A DNA stretch of 64,000 nucleotides from Apiosordaria backusii (taxonomy: Eukaryota; Ascomycota; Sordariomycetes; Sordariales; Lasiosphaeriaceae), in assembly GCA_030549205.1 (NCBI GenBank), contig JAUKTV010000001.1:3906001-3970000 (forward strand), given 5' to 3'. Position 1 is the first letter of the stretch. Every line of letters begins with the position of its first letter. Positions 30,552-41,369 of the stretch are shown one piece after another. The translations under genes were made by a program, and so were the position numbers. The notes beneath the pieces are model-generated. The model was not told where the DNA came from. It saw only the letters and a program-made list of their open reading frames with translations, and made no database searches.

Positions 30552-31101
30552 GGCGATGGTTGACGTTTTGGATTATGGGGTTGTAGCTAGAATGGTTCTG
30601 TAGTACACAAGTTGAACACGAACTGACAAGTGAAGCTCAGGACGGGAACATAAGGAGATATATTGAAAGGAGGGTACCGTAATGATAAACGACGAAACCC
30701 GCCAGTATATCAACGTGATGTCATGTTCCACCACAAACCCAATCATGTTTACACACATGGAGTACGAGGTACAGCATGCATTGTTTGTTTGTGGTGGTCG
30801 AACTCGGATGACGGAAGGCGGATCGCGGAACGGATGTAAACCCAGCCCGCTGATTGGTCAGGAACAGCATTTCCGTCCCGTGCCCGGGGCCGGGACCACC
30901 ACCCGCAACAAGCCGACCGGCGCTAATGCCGGCGAACTCTGTTGCAGGGAACCGGTGAACCTGTAAATCTAGGACTTGCTTTGGCCTATCGATAGTCGCT
31001 TAACACTCAGCTGATCATTGTGGAAGGTCCAAGTCCAGCCGCTGATTTTCAGCTATCATCGTGAATTCCACGTGCCGCCGAGACATGATGTTGATAGGGT
31101 G
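30552..31101. other. Upstream region of the ACMSD gene
   Basis: About 550 bp between the ACMSD start and the end of the aldehyde dehydrogenase gene. It contains the CGG-repeat element listed separately and further CGG triplets close by. A 94-codon frame here shows no coding features. Confidence 0.5.
30804..30824. promoter_or_regulatory. Candidate Zn(II)2Cys6 site, CGG-N4-CGG-N4-CGG
   Basis: Three CGG triplets in direct orientation with exact 4-base gaps, 253 bp upstream of the ACMSD start. It matches the element at 32958-32978 at 19 of 21 positions. Further CGG triplets follow directly (CGCGGAACGG). Binding by a binuclear zinc-cluster regulator is inference from the triplet type. Confidence 0.5.
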
Positions 31102-32778
31102 TTAGTAGGCAGGCAAATGCAGTGTTCTGACAACCGTAAACACGTTCCTGGAATGCTCGCCACCCTCTCTGCCAGTACCGCTGTTCTTCATCCCACCAAA
31201 AGGAGTTCCGAGCTCCCGAACAAGCCAACAGTTTACCCAGACCAAACCAGCTTCGAGTTGCTCGCCCACACGTCTCATCCTTGATCCGTCCGTGGTCAAC
31301 AGGATGGCTGCCAATCCATACTCGCTGTCATTGGCAAGCTGCACCGCTGCATCTTCGCCATCAAATGGAGTAATGGTCACCACCGGGCCGAAGATCTCAT
31401 CAATTTGAATCGCCGAATCCTTGGCCACATCCGTCAAGATAATCGGTTCGATCCAGTATCCCTGAGGTTCATTATCCTGCAAAGCCGGCGGAGCACTCCC
31501 GAGGTGAAATGTTGCCTTTTCCTCCACGGCTAACTCGAGGTACCGCCTGATCTTGTCATAGTGCTGTAAACTGGCAACAGCACCGACCGTCTTGCCCACG
31601 ATGTACTTGTCTTTGACATATGCCGTAAACTCGCGAACGAAGTCGTCGTGAACAGATCTTTCAACATAAATGCGTGAACCACAGAGGCAAATTTCGCCTT
31701 GGTTCTCAAAGGCAGCCATTGCAGCGATGCGTATCGTTCGTTCCCGCACCAAACGGTCCATAGAGTCTGCGAAGACTAAAGTCGGATTCTTGCCGCCCAG
31801 TTCGAGGGAAAGGTGCTTTCCAATCTGATGCGCAGTGAGACGACGGATAGCGATGCCGGTTTGTGTGCCTCCGGTAAAGGATACGCCGTTGACCAAAGGT
31901 GAAGCGACCAATGCGGCACCGGTAGTTGCTCCGTCGCCAAAGATGATATTGATGACTCCAGGTGGAACGCCAGCTTTTTGGAAGATGCCGCCAAGTACTG
32001 TGAGAGTGTTAGCAGAGAATACCTCCGTGTTAGTCGAGCAATGAACTTACAAAAAGCTGTCATGCTCGTCACCTCACTTGGCTTTGCAACTGCCGTGCAA
32101 CCGAAGGCCAGACATGGCGCGATCTTCCAGGTAAGAAGATACAACGGCATGTTCCAGGGCGAGATCAAGGCAAAGACGCCCGCTGGTGAGCGATGTTCAT
32201 ATGTAAGAGCGACCCCATCGACCATACGCGCGGCTGTTTGCTCATGAAGAATAAAGGTCGAAAAGTACCTGCCCGTTTGTCAGCACGACGAGAAGAACAA
32301 CTGCATGGCTCTTTGTGATGCCTTACGAGAAGTTCGATATGGCCCGATCGACCTCTATCCTAGCTCTTTCCAGCGTTTTGCCCTGGTCGATGCTCTCCCA
32401 GACAGCAAAGAGTTCTCGATTTTGCTGAAGTAGTTCGCTCACTCTCCGGAGAATGGCTGACCTCTCTGCACGACTAGTCTTGCTCCACGAAGGGAACGCT
32501 GCCTTGGCATTTTTGATGGCCTCCTCAACAGCATCAGGTTGGGTGCATGGAAGTGTGTAGATCAGGCGGCCAGTCTTGGGCTCATAAGAGTCGATACGTT
32601 GAGACGACTCAGCCGAAGCGTTGTCAGGAGCAATGTATTGGCCTCCGACAAAATTATAAAGCGAGAGTGGGTGTCTCTGGGATGTTAGAAAGGAGCTTGC
32701 CTTTTCAAGCGTGTGGCAGGTCCACAGGCCGTCCAAGTGGCCGTCCGGAGTTGAAGACAACATCGCTGTCGATACCAT
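31102..32778 (-). CDS. Aldehyde dehydrogenase, 2-aminomuconate-semialdehyde-dehydrogenase type
   Basis: Three exons, 32327-32778, 32051-32268 and 31102-31997, with introns of 58 and 53 bp; 521 residues. The splice joins restore the conserved NFSYF and MTAFLLGGIFQ stretches. ALDH features: SPWNMPLYLLTWKIAPCLAFG, KPSEVTS (cofactor Lys), VSFTGGTQTG, LELGGKNP (catalytic Glu), the catalytic Cys in ENQGEICLCGSRI, EIFGPVVTI, and GGMKNSGTGREGG. The NQGEICLC phrase is characteristic of the subfamily that includes 2-aminomuconate semialdehyde and 2-hydroxymuconate semialdehyde dehydrogenases (ALDH8A1/DmpC group). Expected reaction: 2-aminomuconate semialdehyde plus NAD+ to 2-aminomuconate. It lies between the ACMSD gene (same strand) and the deaminase-like gene (divergent), which supports this substrate. 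Confidence 0.88.
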
Positions 32779-33138
32779 CGCTTTCGGTTACACCACTTCC
32801 AGTGTTATTTGTTCTTCAACAAGACAACGGCAAAGACTGGAGGCTTCAGGGCTTATGGTGAGGGGGACAAAGTGGCACTCCTATCAATGTGTTGCATACA
32901 CTCAGACAAGATTCAGGCCGATGATGTACAGCAGCAGTAGTCTCGGCAAATCGCGGGTCGGAAGACGGAAGGCGGGTCAGGCAGGTCGAACGGGATCCGG
33001 CGCTTGGCGCTTATCGATCAGGACTTCAATGAGGGGGCCGGAGGGGTCTTGGCCTCGGTATAAACAACCTCCAGCAACAATGGTCAACAGACCTCGATTA
33101 CAGCACTCTCTCAATAGGAAATCTTGTCACATTAAAAA
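32779..33138. promoter_or_regulatory. Bidirectional promoter of aldehyde dehydrogenase and deaminase-like genes
   Basis: 360 bp between two divergent start codons. It holds the CGG-repeat element near its centre, so both genes could be driven from one site. Confidence 0.5.
32958..32978. promoter_or_regulatory. Candidate Zn(II)2Cys6 site, CGG-N4-CGG-N4-CGG
   Basis: The same three-CGG direct repeat as at 30804-30824 with two mismatches in 21 bases. It is about 180 bp from the aldehyde dehydrogenase start and about 160 bp from the deaminase-like start. More CGG triplets flank it (CGCGGGTCGG before, GATCCGGCGC after). Confidence 0.5.
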
Positions 33139-33594
33139 ATGGCATCACCAAACGGAACAGGATACCTGCTCCCAGCGACGAAAGCGCAAGGGCTCGCCAA
33201 TTATCCTCACGCCCGCACCATCCCCAGCGCCGCACGAACAATCTTTGTATCGGGTATTTCGAGTCGACGCGGAGACGGCACCTTCGAAGGCTGCGAAACA
33301 CAGGCTGACGGAACGCACGTATTGGACTGCGGGGCACAGACGGCAGCTGTGTTGAGGAACATTGAGATCACCATTCGCGGTGCGACGGACGGGAAATGTG
33401 GCCTCGAAAGTGTTGTCGACGCGACGGTCTTCTTGACGGATATTCGAAAGGATTATGCGGCCATGAACGCCGAGTGGAACAAAGTCTGGCCAGACCGCAC
33501 CAAAGCGCCCGCCCGGACGTGCGTTCAGGTCGGAGCGCTGCCAAACGAGAGGATCAATGTTGAGATCAAGTGCCAAGCTGTGATCTCGGAGTGA
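33139..33594 (+). CDS. RidA/YjgF-family protein, probable 2-aminomuconate deaminase
   Basis: A 151-residue single-exon protein, the usual length for this family, with start context AAAAAATGG. Family features: IFVSGISSRR near the N-terminus, an internal Q/T-rich turn (DGTHVLDCGAQTAAVLRNIE), VDATVFLTDIRKDYAAMNAEW, and the C-terminal block APARTCVQVGALPNERINVEIKCQAVI with the conserved Arg used to hold the substrate carboxylate. General RidA proteins hydrolyse reactive enamines; the longer members with ISSRR and an inserted turn are close to bacterial 2-aminomuconate deaminases. That fits its place opposite the aldehyde dehydrogenase gene whose product would be 2-aminomuconate. Expected product: 4-oxalocrotonate (2-oxohex-3-enedioate type) plus ammonia. 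Confidence 0.85.
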   Translation: MASPNGTGYLLPATKAQGLANYPHARTIPSAARTIFVSGISSRRGDGTFEGCETQADGTHVLDCGAQTAAVLRNIEITIRGATDGKCGLESVVDATVFLTDIRKDYAAMNAEWNKVWPDRTKAPARTCVQVGALPNERINVEIKCQAVISE

Positions 33595-35010
33595 AAGGGA
33601 TGTTTGGGTGGGGGAGGGCAAAAGGAATTGGGGTTGCAAGGGTTGGACTTTGCGGGGGAAGCCTAGTGACCTTGTGGTTCTTATTAATAGGTTATCAGTC
33701 GATCAGGCATCCTGCGCTGCATGTGCTCAACTGGCACCCGAGGAGGCTCAACCCACTCAAAAAGGAGGAACAATTCTCGAGACCCTTGTAGTAATTGTCC
33801 GACAGATACAACCGCATAGACCGAATCTACAGACGCATCACGAGCTTCGGCTCGGAAAGACGCGAAATGTTTTGACACGTTCTCATGTGACGTCACAGAC
33901 ATCGCAACCACGAGCTCGCTTATGAGACACTCACTTCCAAAGATTTTACTAGGAACAACCTCCTAAAACATCTCCGCCTTGGCACCTTATCGGTATCTCT
34001 AACCTCTTTTACACACCGACAGTCAACAGTCACAAAGCAGCTGGAATCCAGCGCAATACTCTGTCTCACTATGCCGAACCCTTGCCAAGCCGGCCGCAAG
34101 CATGTGCTTGGTCAAGTTGAAGTTTTTGGAGAGCCACCAACAGCCGTCGATGTCGGGAAACTACACGCAACACATGCTCTAGCGTACCACGAAGTGGTCT
34201 TTATCGCTTCTTTTTACCACCATTGTCTGACTGGATCATGGACAAAATCCAAACGCGATACCTGATTTCTTACCGACGGCATGGAAGACGGGTAGCCACG
34301 GGAAAAGACAGAAGGCCACAGTGCTGATGTTGCATGGCAGATAGTGGAGCTACAGGGCTTCCATGGGGGCATCAGATCGGCATTCACGCCGTTCTAGCGT
34401 TCAACCCCACAATTGACGACTCGGTCGGCCCTCGAGGGGCTTCCAATTAGGAAGGTCGGATCAGCCGTCAGCTAGATGGCCAATCACTCCGAACAGAGAC
34501 ACACAGAAACCAGGGCATGCAACGGCTGGAAATCCTTGCCATGGTTGCAATCCCTTATCAAGTTCCTCGCTCCTCCTCCCCCTCATCCGTTTCCCCGGAC
34601 CTGGCGCCGGCACGCACACCAACCGCTGCTGACGTCCCTCCTTCACGCCAGCCTGACTTAAGCCACTGTGCGCGCTGCCACTCTGTTCCCAATCACGCTC
34701 GCGTGGTGATGGCATGTTTTTGACATCTGCCTTACATCTGATCATCATCTTCCCCCCCTCTCCAACGGTTCTTCCTGGCCCAAGCCCCCGGGTCTCATAC
34801 CGGCCGGCAACACTTGCAGGTGATAAAAGGGGTCATCTACGATCTGCGGCAGCCCCAGACCAAACCTTATCCCCGCAATTCACCACATCTTAATGTGCTG
34901 ATCTACACCTATCTACGTTTTTTAAGCAGAAGTTTTTTCACAGAAGCCACCTATCCCTTTGCCGGTTCATACAACTCGACTTCCAAGCAGAACGGTTACT
35001 AAGCGAAGAA
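33595..35010. other. Intergenic region upstream of permease
   Basis: About 1.4 kb between the deaminase-like gene and the permease gene. Only short frames without coding features. The triple-CGG element seen in the neighbouring promoters was not found here. Confidence 0.45.
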
Positions 35011-36707
35011 ATGAAGTCGGAACACGAAGGGTCCGTAGAAAGCGGGAGTGGCCCCGAGCTGCTTGACGGTCTCGTCTCTCTCGATAAGGACTCACAACTT
35101 CAACGCGGGCTTAAAAGCAGACATATTCAATTTTTGGCCCTGGGTGGCGCGTAAGTTTTGGCCAGATCATTTTCTACCCACGAGCTCAGTAACTGATATT
35201 GCCATCTCGCAACAGCATTGGTACAGGCCTCTTTGTTGGATCTGGAGGCATTCTAGCCATTGTTGGCCCATTGCCATTATGGCTGGGCTATCTATCGCAG
35301 ATGTTCGTTGTCTGGTGTGTCATGAACGCCATTGCTGAAATGACAACCTATCTCCCCATGAGAGGCATCACGCTGCCGTATTTCACGAACCGATATGTCG
35401 ACGGCAGCTTGGCCTTTGCTGCTGGTTGGAACTATTGGTACGCTTACGCTATTCTCGTGGCCGCTGAAGCTTCCGCGGGTGCTATTCTGTTGGATTACTG
35501 GAAGACGCCAGTACACCCAGCTGTTTGGATCACCATCATCTTGGTTGTGTGCCTGGCTCTCAACATTATCGCGGTCGAGGTGTTTGGTGAGGCCGAGTTT
35601 TGGTTTGCCAGCATCAAGCTCATTACTATCTTGGGTCTGATTATCATGGGAATCGTCATCATGGCTGGTGGAGCGCCAAATAACGAAGCAATTGGATTTG
35701 GGACCTGGAACAACCCAGGTGCGATAAAACCATACGTGGCAACTGGGAGTTGGGGTAACTTTTTGGCATACTGGACAGCCTTCGTCAGAGCCGGATTCAG
35801 CTTCATCACCTCTCCTGAGCTCATTGGACTTGCTGCTGGCGAAACTGTCGCTCCCCGTCGGAACATCCCCAAGGCTGCTCGCCGCTTCTTGTACCGCCTG
35901 GCTCTCTTCTACGGTGTCAGCAGTTTGATTCTCGGCTGCCTTGTTCGATCCGATCACCCCCGGCTTTTGTCCCCAGAGTCCAACGCTAACGCCAGCCCGT
36001 GGGTTATCGGCATCCAGGAAGCTGGTATTGGTGGCCTGAATCACGTCATCAACGCTGCGATTCTCACCTCTGCGTGGTCGGCCGGTAACGCCTTCCTTTA
36101 CTCTGGGTCGCGCATTCTGTACTCCTTGGCGGCAACTGGACAAGCGCCACATATCTTCACCAAAACCACACGGAGAGGCGTTCCTTATGCGGCTGTGTTA
36201 GGGACATGGTCTCTTGGACTGTTGGCCTATCTCAATGTGTCGGAAAATGGTGCGACTGTGTTCACCTGGTTCATGAACATCTCGACCATCTCGGGTTTCA
36301 TCGCCTGGATCGTGGTCCTGATCACCTATCTGCGCTTCCGCTCAGCCCTGAAGTTCCAAGGGTTGTTGGATACTTTGCCGTTCAAGACCATCGGACAACC
36401 ATACCTTTCGTGGTTTGTGCTGGTACTTGTCTCGCTTCTGACTCTGACCAATGGGTTCCAAACATTTGTGATCAAGACGTCCGATGGCGGGTTCGATTAC
36501 AAGAACTTTTTGGCGGCGTACATCACCATCCCGGCCTTTGTGTTGCTGTATGTGGGACACAAGATTACGCACAGGTCACCGCTGGCGAAGCCACTGGCCG
36601 ATATTGATGTGGTGACTGGGAAGAAGGAGATGGACGAGTGGTGCGAGAGCGATGTGAAGCCTGTGCCGAAGAACTGGGTGCAGAGGATTTGGTTTTGGAT
36701 TGCTTAG
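35011..36707 (+). CDS. Amino-acid permease (YAT/APC family, Dip5-like)
   Basis: Two exons, 35011-35150 and 35216-36707 (65-bp intron, donor GTAAGT, acceptor AACAG), 543 residues. The intron interrupts the family signature, which reads GGAIGTGLFVGSG after splicing. About 12 membrane segments follow, with conserved WNYWYAYA, EFWFASIKLITILGL, FITSPELIGLAAGE (substrate-binding loop), RRNIPKAARR, and SAWSAGNAFLYSGSRILYSLA. The ~50-residue N-terminus is acidic and cytosolic. It should be a plasma-membrane proton-coupled amino-acid importer; the sequence is closest in type to dicarboxylic/general fungal permeases but substrate choice cannot be read safely. It follows the tryptophan/kynurenine-type catabolic genes, so uptake of an aromatic precursor is possible but only inferred. 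Confidence 0.88.
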
Positions 36708-37753
36708 ATAGGAGGATTGAGGTTGTGGGGTGGTAGATAGTTTTGGATCTTGTTGATAGATACCTTAGTTTAATACCCAGTGAGGGCAATCATATTTTGA
36801 ATTGCCATGTTATCTTGAATGTCTCTTTCAATGATGTCATTTACTGTTAACGAGGTGATCCAAGATGTAAACACAATGAGAGACAAAAAGGGATGATATT
36901 CGAGAAAGCAAACGTACCCTCACCTATTCCCGTCGCTAACGTTCGTCTTATAAGGGTGTTTCGTTGGCATCGAGGTGCCATTACCACCACCATCATCACC
37001 GCTCATCATCGACAACAATTCAATCACCGCCATCAAAACGACGCCATTACTCACAGGTATTGGCTTGATCTCCTTCAGACCGTTCTGAATATATCGAACT
37101 TTCTTGCATCTGACAATATCACCATCGCCGTCGCCGTCATCAGTGGTGCTGAACCCTAACCCTTTCCTTTGCATATCTTGGCCCTTTCCATGTGATTCCT
37201 CCTTGGGCAGCCATTCGCGCATCTCGCTGCCCCAATTTCCAGTTCTTGCATACGAATGTTGGCAGGAGCGAATAAGAATGCTCTGATATCTGTCGTGTCA
37301 CAGTGGACGAGAGTCGGTCGTTGGAAGGAGCCTTGGGCTCAGCTCACCCCACAACGCAAACAAAGGATCAGACCATGATTCCTCCCTCACCTCCCTCACC
37401 ACTCCACGCAATCCACTCTCCCCCTTCCTCAGCTCACTGCAGGGACCAAGCTATTGGAACCCAATAAAACCGTTTACCTTATAAACATCCTGAAACCTCA
37501 CGACAGTTTTTGAAGCATCATCAACCATCTTCGTTATCATCGAGATCCCTCAGGATCATCAGTCACTGTCCAAGACGGAAGCATCTAGTCTTGGCATTCG
37601 CAACCCGTAACCACAACCCCTCTTTCGCTTCCAACTTTCTTTCACCACGACCCGGAATCAACCTCTACACTTTTCTCACTCAACGCCACCTTGAGGTCAA
37701 CAGTACCTAGTTCCAAGACAGCACTCAGCACGTAAATCTACAACATCGTCAAA
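36708..37753. other. Intergenic region upstream of lactate dehydrogenase
   Basis: About 1 kb. The part from 37380 to 37740 is pyrimidine-rich (CCTCCCTCACC, TTCACCACGACCC), as in strong fungal promoters and leaders. No other gene was seen. Confidence 0.4.
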
Positions 37754-38774
37754 ATGCCTGCCTCCAATGCAGCCAACGTCAGGGTTCGTGTCTTTCCCAC
37801 CGTGCTTGTGATGACTTCTGTAAGACTGACTTGAGAAACAGTCCATCAAGATCGTCATTGTGGGTGCCGGCTCAGTAGGCGTAACAACAGCCTACGCCCT
37901 CCTCCTCTCCGGGCTCGCAGCCGAGATCGTCCTCATCGACATCGACAAGAACCGCGCCCAAGGTGAAGCCATGGACATGAGCCACGCTGCCCACTTTGCC
38001 CAAGCTCGCGTCCGGGTAGGCGAGTCCTACGCCGATTGTGAGGGAGCCACGGCCGTCATCGTCACAGCCGGTGTCAATCAAAAGCCAGGTCAGACAAGAA
38101 TGGACCTTGTCAAGACCAACTACGGATTATTCAAGACCATCATCCCTCAGATCGCAGCCGCTGCGCCACATACTATCTTGGTGATTGCTACCAACCCTGT
38201 TGATGTCCTCACACATGCCGCGCTCAAGCTGTCGGGGTTCCCAGTGGAGAGAGTGATTGGCTCCGGGACGGCAATGGACACGACGAGATTCAGACACGAG
38301 TTGGGCAAGCACTTTGGTGTCAACCCGCGGAATGTGCACGCGGTTATTATTGGCGAGCATGGTGACAGTCAATTGCCGGTTTGGTCTCTTGCTTCGATTG
38401 CGGGCATGAGGCTGAAGGACTATGCGGCGCAAAAGGGGATTCCGTATGACCAGGAGGTTATGGACGGTTGCTCCCAGAGGACAAAGGACGCGGCGTATGA
38501 GATAATTCAGCGCAAGGGCAAGACCAACTATGGTGTCGCTTCGGTGCTGGTTAGTATCTTGGAGCCGATTATCACCGATGGCGACGCCTTGGTGACGGTT
38601 TCGAGGGTGGGCACGTATGGTGGGGTGGATGATGTTGCGTTGAGTATGCCCTGCAAGTTGAACCGGCGGGGTGCACACCATGATGTGCCATTGTTGCTGG
38701 ATGAGAATGAGAAGGCGCTGCTGAAGAAGTCGGCAGAGAGTATCAAGGAGGTGTTGACGGCTTGCGAGCAGTAA
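37754..38774 (+). CDS. L-lactate dehydrogenase
   Basis: Two exons, 37754-37783 and 37842-38774, joined over a 58-bp intron with an uncommon donor (GTTCGT) but a good branch (CTGAC) and acceptor; 320 residues. Features: GAGSVG (NAD loop, residues 18-23), LIDIDK, the substrate loop GVNQKPGQTR with Gln90 (Gln marks lactate rather than malate dehydrogenase) and Arg96, NPVD, SGTAMDTTRFR (Asp156 and Arg159) and the catalytic His183 in IIGEHGDSQ. It interconverts pyruvate and L-lactate with NADH in the cytosol. The sequence type is like bacterial LDH, and such NAD-dependent LDHs are patchy in ascomycetes, so transfer is possible. Position next to the catabolic genes could fit removal of pyruvate, but co-regulation is not shown. 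Confidence 0.88.
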
Positions 38775-41369
38775 GGGGCGTTTTTCCTGTCATGGAGTTG
38801 GGCTTAGTGTACTTGTACTTTAGCAGGCGGGTTTGGGCTGTTTTGGAGTTCCTAGTAAGAAGGAACCACATCGTTGGGCGTGGGAATGCCCCTTGACTTC
38901 ACTTCATCAATGAGAATAGATTTCCAACACATGCTTTGGTGCACTGACGATTTGCAATTATGTGGTGAACGTCCCCATTCTCGTGGTTGATTTAAACGTT
39001 GGCTTTGCTCTTTCTCCTTGGTGGCAGATCGCGATAATCGACATGCAGGAGGCAGGAGGATGCCACGTTTCCAATATGAAGACAGAATGAGTTGGAACTT
39101 TTCACCTGATCTCGATGACTGTGATGCATGTTCATCAAAGGGCGGAAGGAACATTACATGCATGAGAGGAAAGCCACCGATCCCACTGTCCCTTTCACCT
39201 GCCGATTCAGACCAATGCCATTCAGATTCTTCAACTTGAATTGCATATGACTCAATCCCCATTCCCCGATAGTACCATCATCAAGATGATATCACAGTTT
39301 TTGGTGTTATCACTAGTGGTATTTCCTCATGCAGGTCTAGTAGATTGAAGGAGTGGTGCCTGCATGCAAGTCCTGTCGGGAACAGGCAAGCTCTAGGCAC
39401 CAGTCCGATCCACATCTTGACGGTCCGAGGGGAGACGCAATGCAAGGAGAATGGTTGCGTGTTCTTTCAGCTGGGGATGAAGAAAGGAGTTTTTATGTGA
39501 TGTGTTTGGGTTTTAGGGTGGGAGGGGGTGGTGCCTCAGGCTTTAGTGTCTTGCAGCTTCAGGCTGTTCTTTGATGTTGTTGTTGACACTAGCGATAATA
39601 GTGTGTGGGGCGCTGGTGTGAGTGGCAATTCTTTGTGTAGGGATGTGGATTGTGAGATGGTGGGGGACAAAGATGTTAAGTCGATTTCCAATCGGATCTG
39701 AGCCGACAGTCGCCATTGATCTCACTCACTGCTTGTGAGGCGTTTGAACAGTTGAGGCTTGAATATCTAGATGAGTGACATGTTTCAAAACACGGGCTTT
39801 TTAATATATATGCAATGATCACAATGACGCTCTGACATGATTGAGAAGTCTTTGTGTATGAATTGTGAGATGGTGAATGAACAAAGACATTTAGTTAGTT
39901 TCCCAATCGTATCTCAACCGGCTCTCTTCATCGAGACTTGTGTATCTCCATGAGGGGGATGTTTCAAGATACCAACATTTGACTAAACACACCACCATCA
40001 CGTGAAGGGTTGGATCTGCGGCAGGTGTCAAACATCATGAAGAACTAAAACATGCAATGATGGCCTATCATTACATGTTCATTTCTTTACGCGCCGTCTA
40101 GAACATCTTTCTCTTCCATTGGGTCAGCTCGCGCTTAGACAGGCCATTGTCATTCAAAGAGCCGCATCTCATTCATTGTCTCAGTGAAGCCATCACCCCT
40201 GGTATTTATTCATGTTGACTCTGAAACCTGTTGTTGGCTCTTTTAAAGGACCATCGCGCTTGTTATGAAGTACCTAGCGTTCTTTACTCTGTAGACGTTT
40301 GTGTAGTACAGCCCTATGAGAGAGGCATCGTCGTCGCCAATGACCCCACAGAACAAAAGCGCGCGCCTCAATGCGGCTCTGTGCCGGGGGGTCAATGGCT
40401 TCCCGCCATTGTGGCAGTGTCTATTTTGGAGGACAAGAAACCTTTGTTGATATCGGCTCCAATCTCTCGGGATTGCAGGGTGTGTCCTCAGGCATTTGTC
40501 ACCCAATGAAATGCTGACATGGCCATCGTGCAAATCGCTCAGAGGCTGAGCAGGGTGGGGAAAACGCGGGGGTGAACCTGAGGACAGCCATAGCCCATAG
40601 CCGCCTGGCGGCCTCAGATAAGTGGCCGTTGGCCGGCTGGCAGAGGGCCGAGAGGGTTGTTCTGGCGCAACCTCCAAAACCCTTCTGGACCCTTGGGGAT
40701 TTCACCTTGAGTTCTGCCTCGTGACTTTGGGGTGCTCTGATTTGACGATTGCTGCCTGCGGAAAGCGCCGCTACCCCTCTTTTTCCTTTATGACCTGCAG
40801 CACCAGGGCTTGGATGCCTCCACCTCTCCCCTCTTTCCGCCGGCTGAGCCATCACGGCGAGCTGTTGTCTCCGCAATTGTGCATGCCGGGTCTCTCATCG
40901 GTGTGTGGTGGCTGTCGTGGCTGTCAACCTGCATGCTTCCCAACATGACGTCCTCAGACGGCATTGTAACACGCCGTCCTCCCCCTTGTCTTCTTTTTTG
41001 CCTCCAGGCAGACGATTCCCTCAGCATTATCCAAAATGAGCCTGGCCTTGATATATAGGACCTTCGGGTCCCCGCAGGTGGAATTACTGTCATCAACTTG
41101 TCACATTGTCACTTTGTGTTTCTTTCTTCAGCTTTGTGTTGGACATATCATTGGCACGGTGATCACTGGCCAACAACACACACACACATACCGACACACC
41201 GCACACACATATCAGCTGGCATTTAATCCCCTGACGACCTCGCCAACTTCCTTCCAACGCTGAACCTGTTGCTCGTCACCTTCCACTTGAACTCATACCC
41301 TTGATAACTCTCCAATTGTTGTCTACGTTCTATCCATCTACACCCAGTCAAGAAAGATTGTCAACCACA
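38775..41369. other. Gene-poor spacer (2.6 kb)
   Basis: No convincing gene. It contains an imperfect direct duplication (listed separately) and, near 41170-41205, a CA-rich microsatellite in the leader of the amidoligase gene. The stretch 39760-40100 is relatively A+T-rich. Confidence 0.45.
39631..39985 (+). repeat. Imperfect direct duplication, two diverged copies
   Basis: Copy A about 39631-39795 and copy B about 39850-39985. Shared, in the same order: CTTTGTGTA, ATTGTGAGATGGTG, ACAAAGA, TTTCC(C)AATCG, ATCTnAnCCG, and GATGTTTCAA-like ends. Copies differ by many changes and indels, so the event is old. No coding content was recognised. Confidence 0.55.

Noticed and set aside
30682..30966. 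94-codon frame in the ACMSD promoter
   Set aside because: It covers the CGG element region and shows no domain; it is better explained as regulatory DNA.
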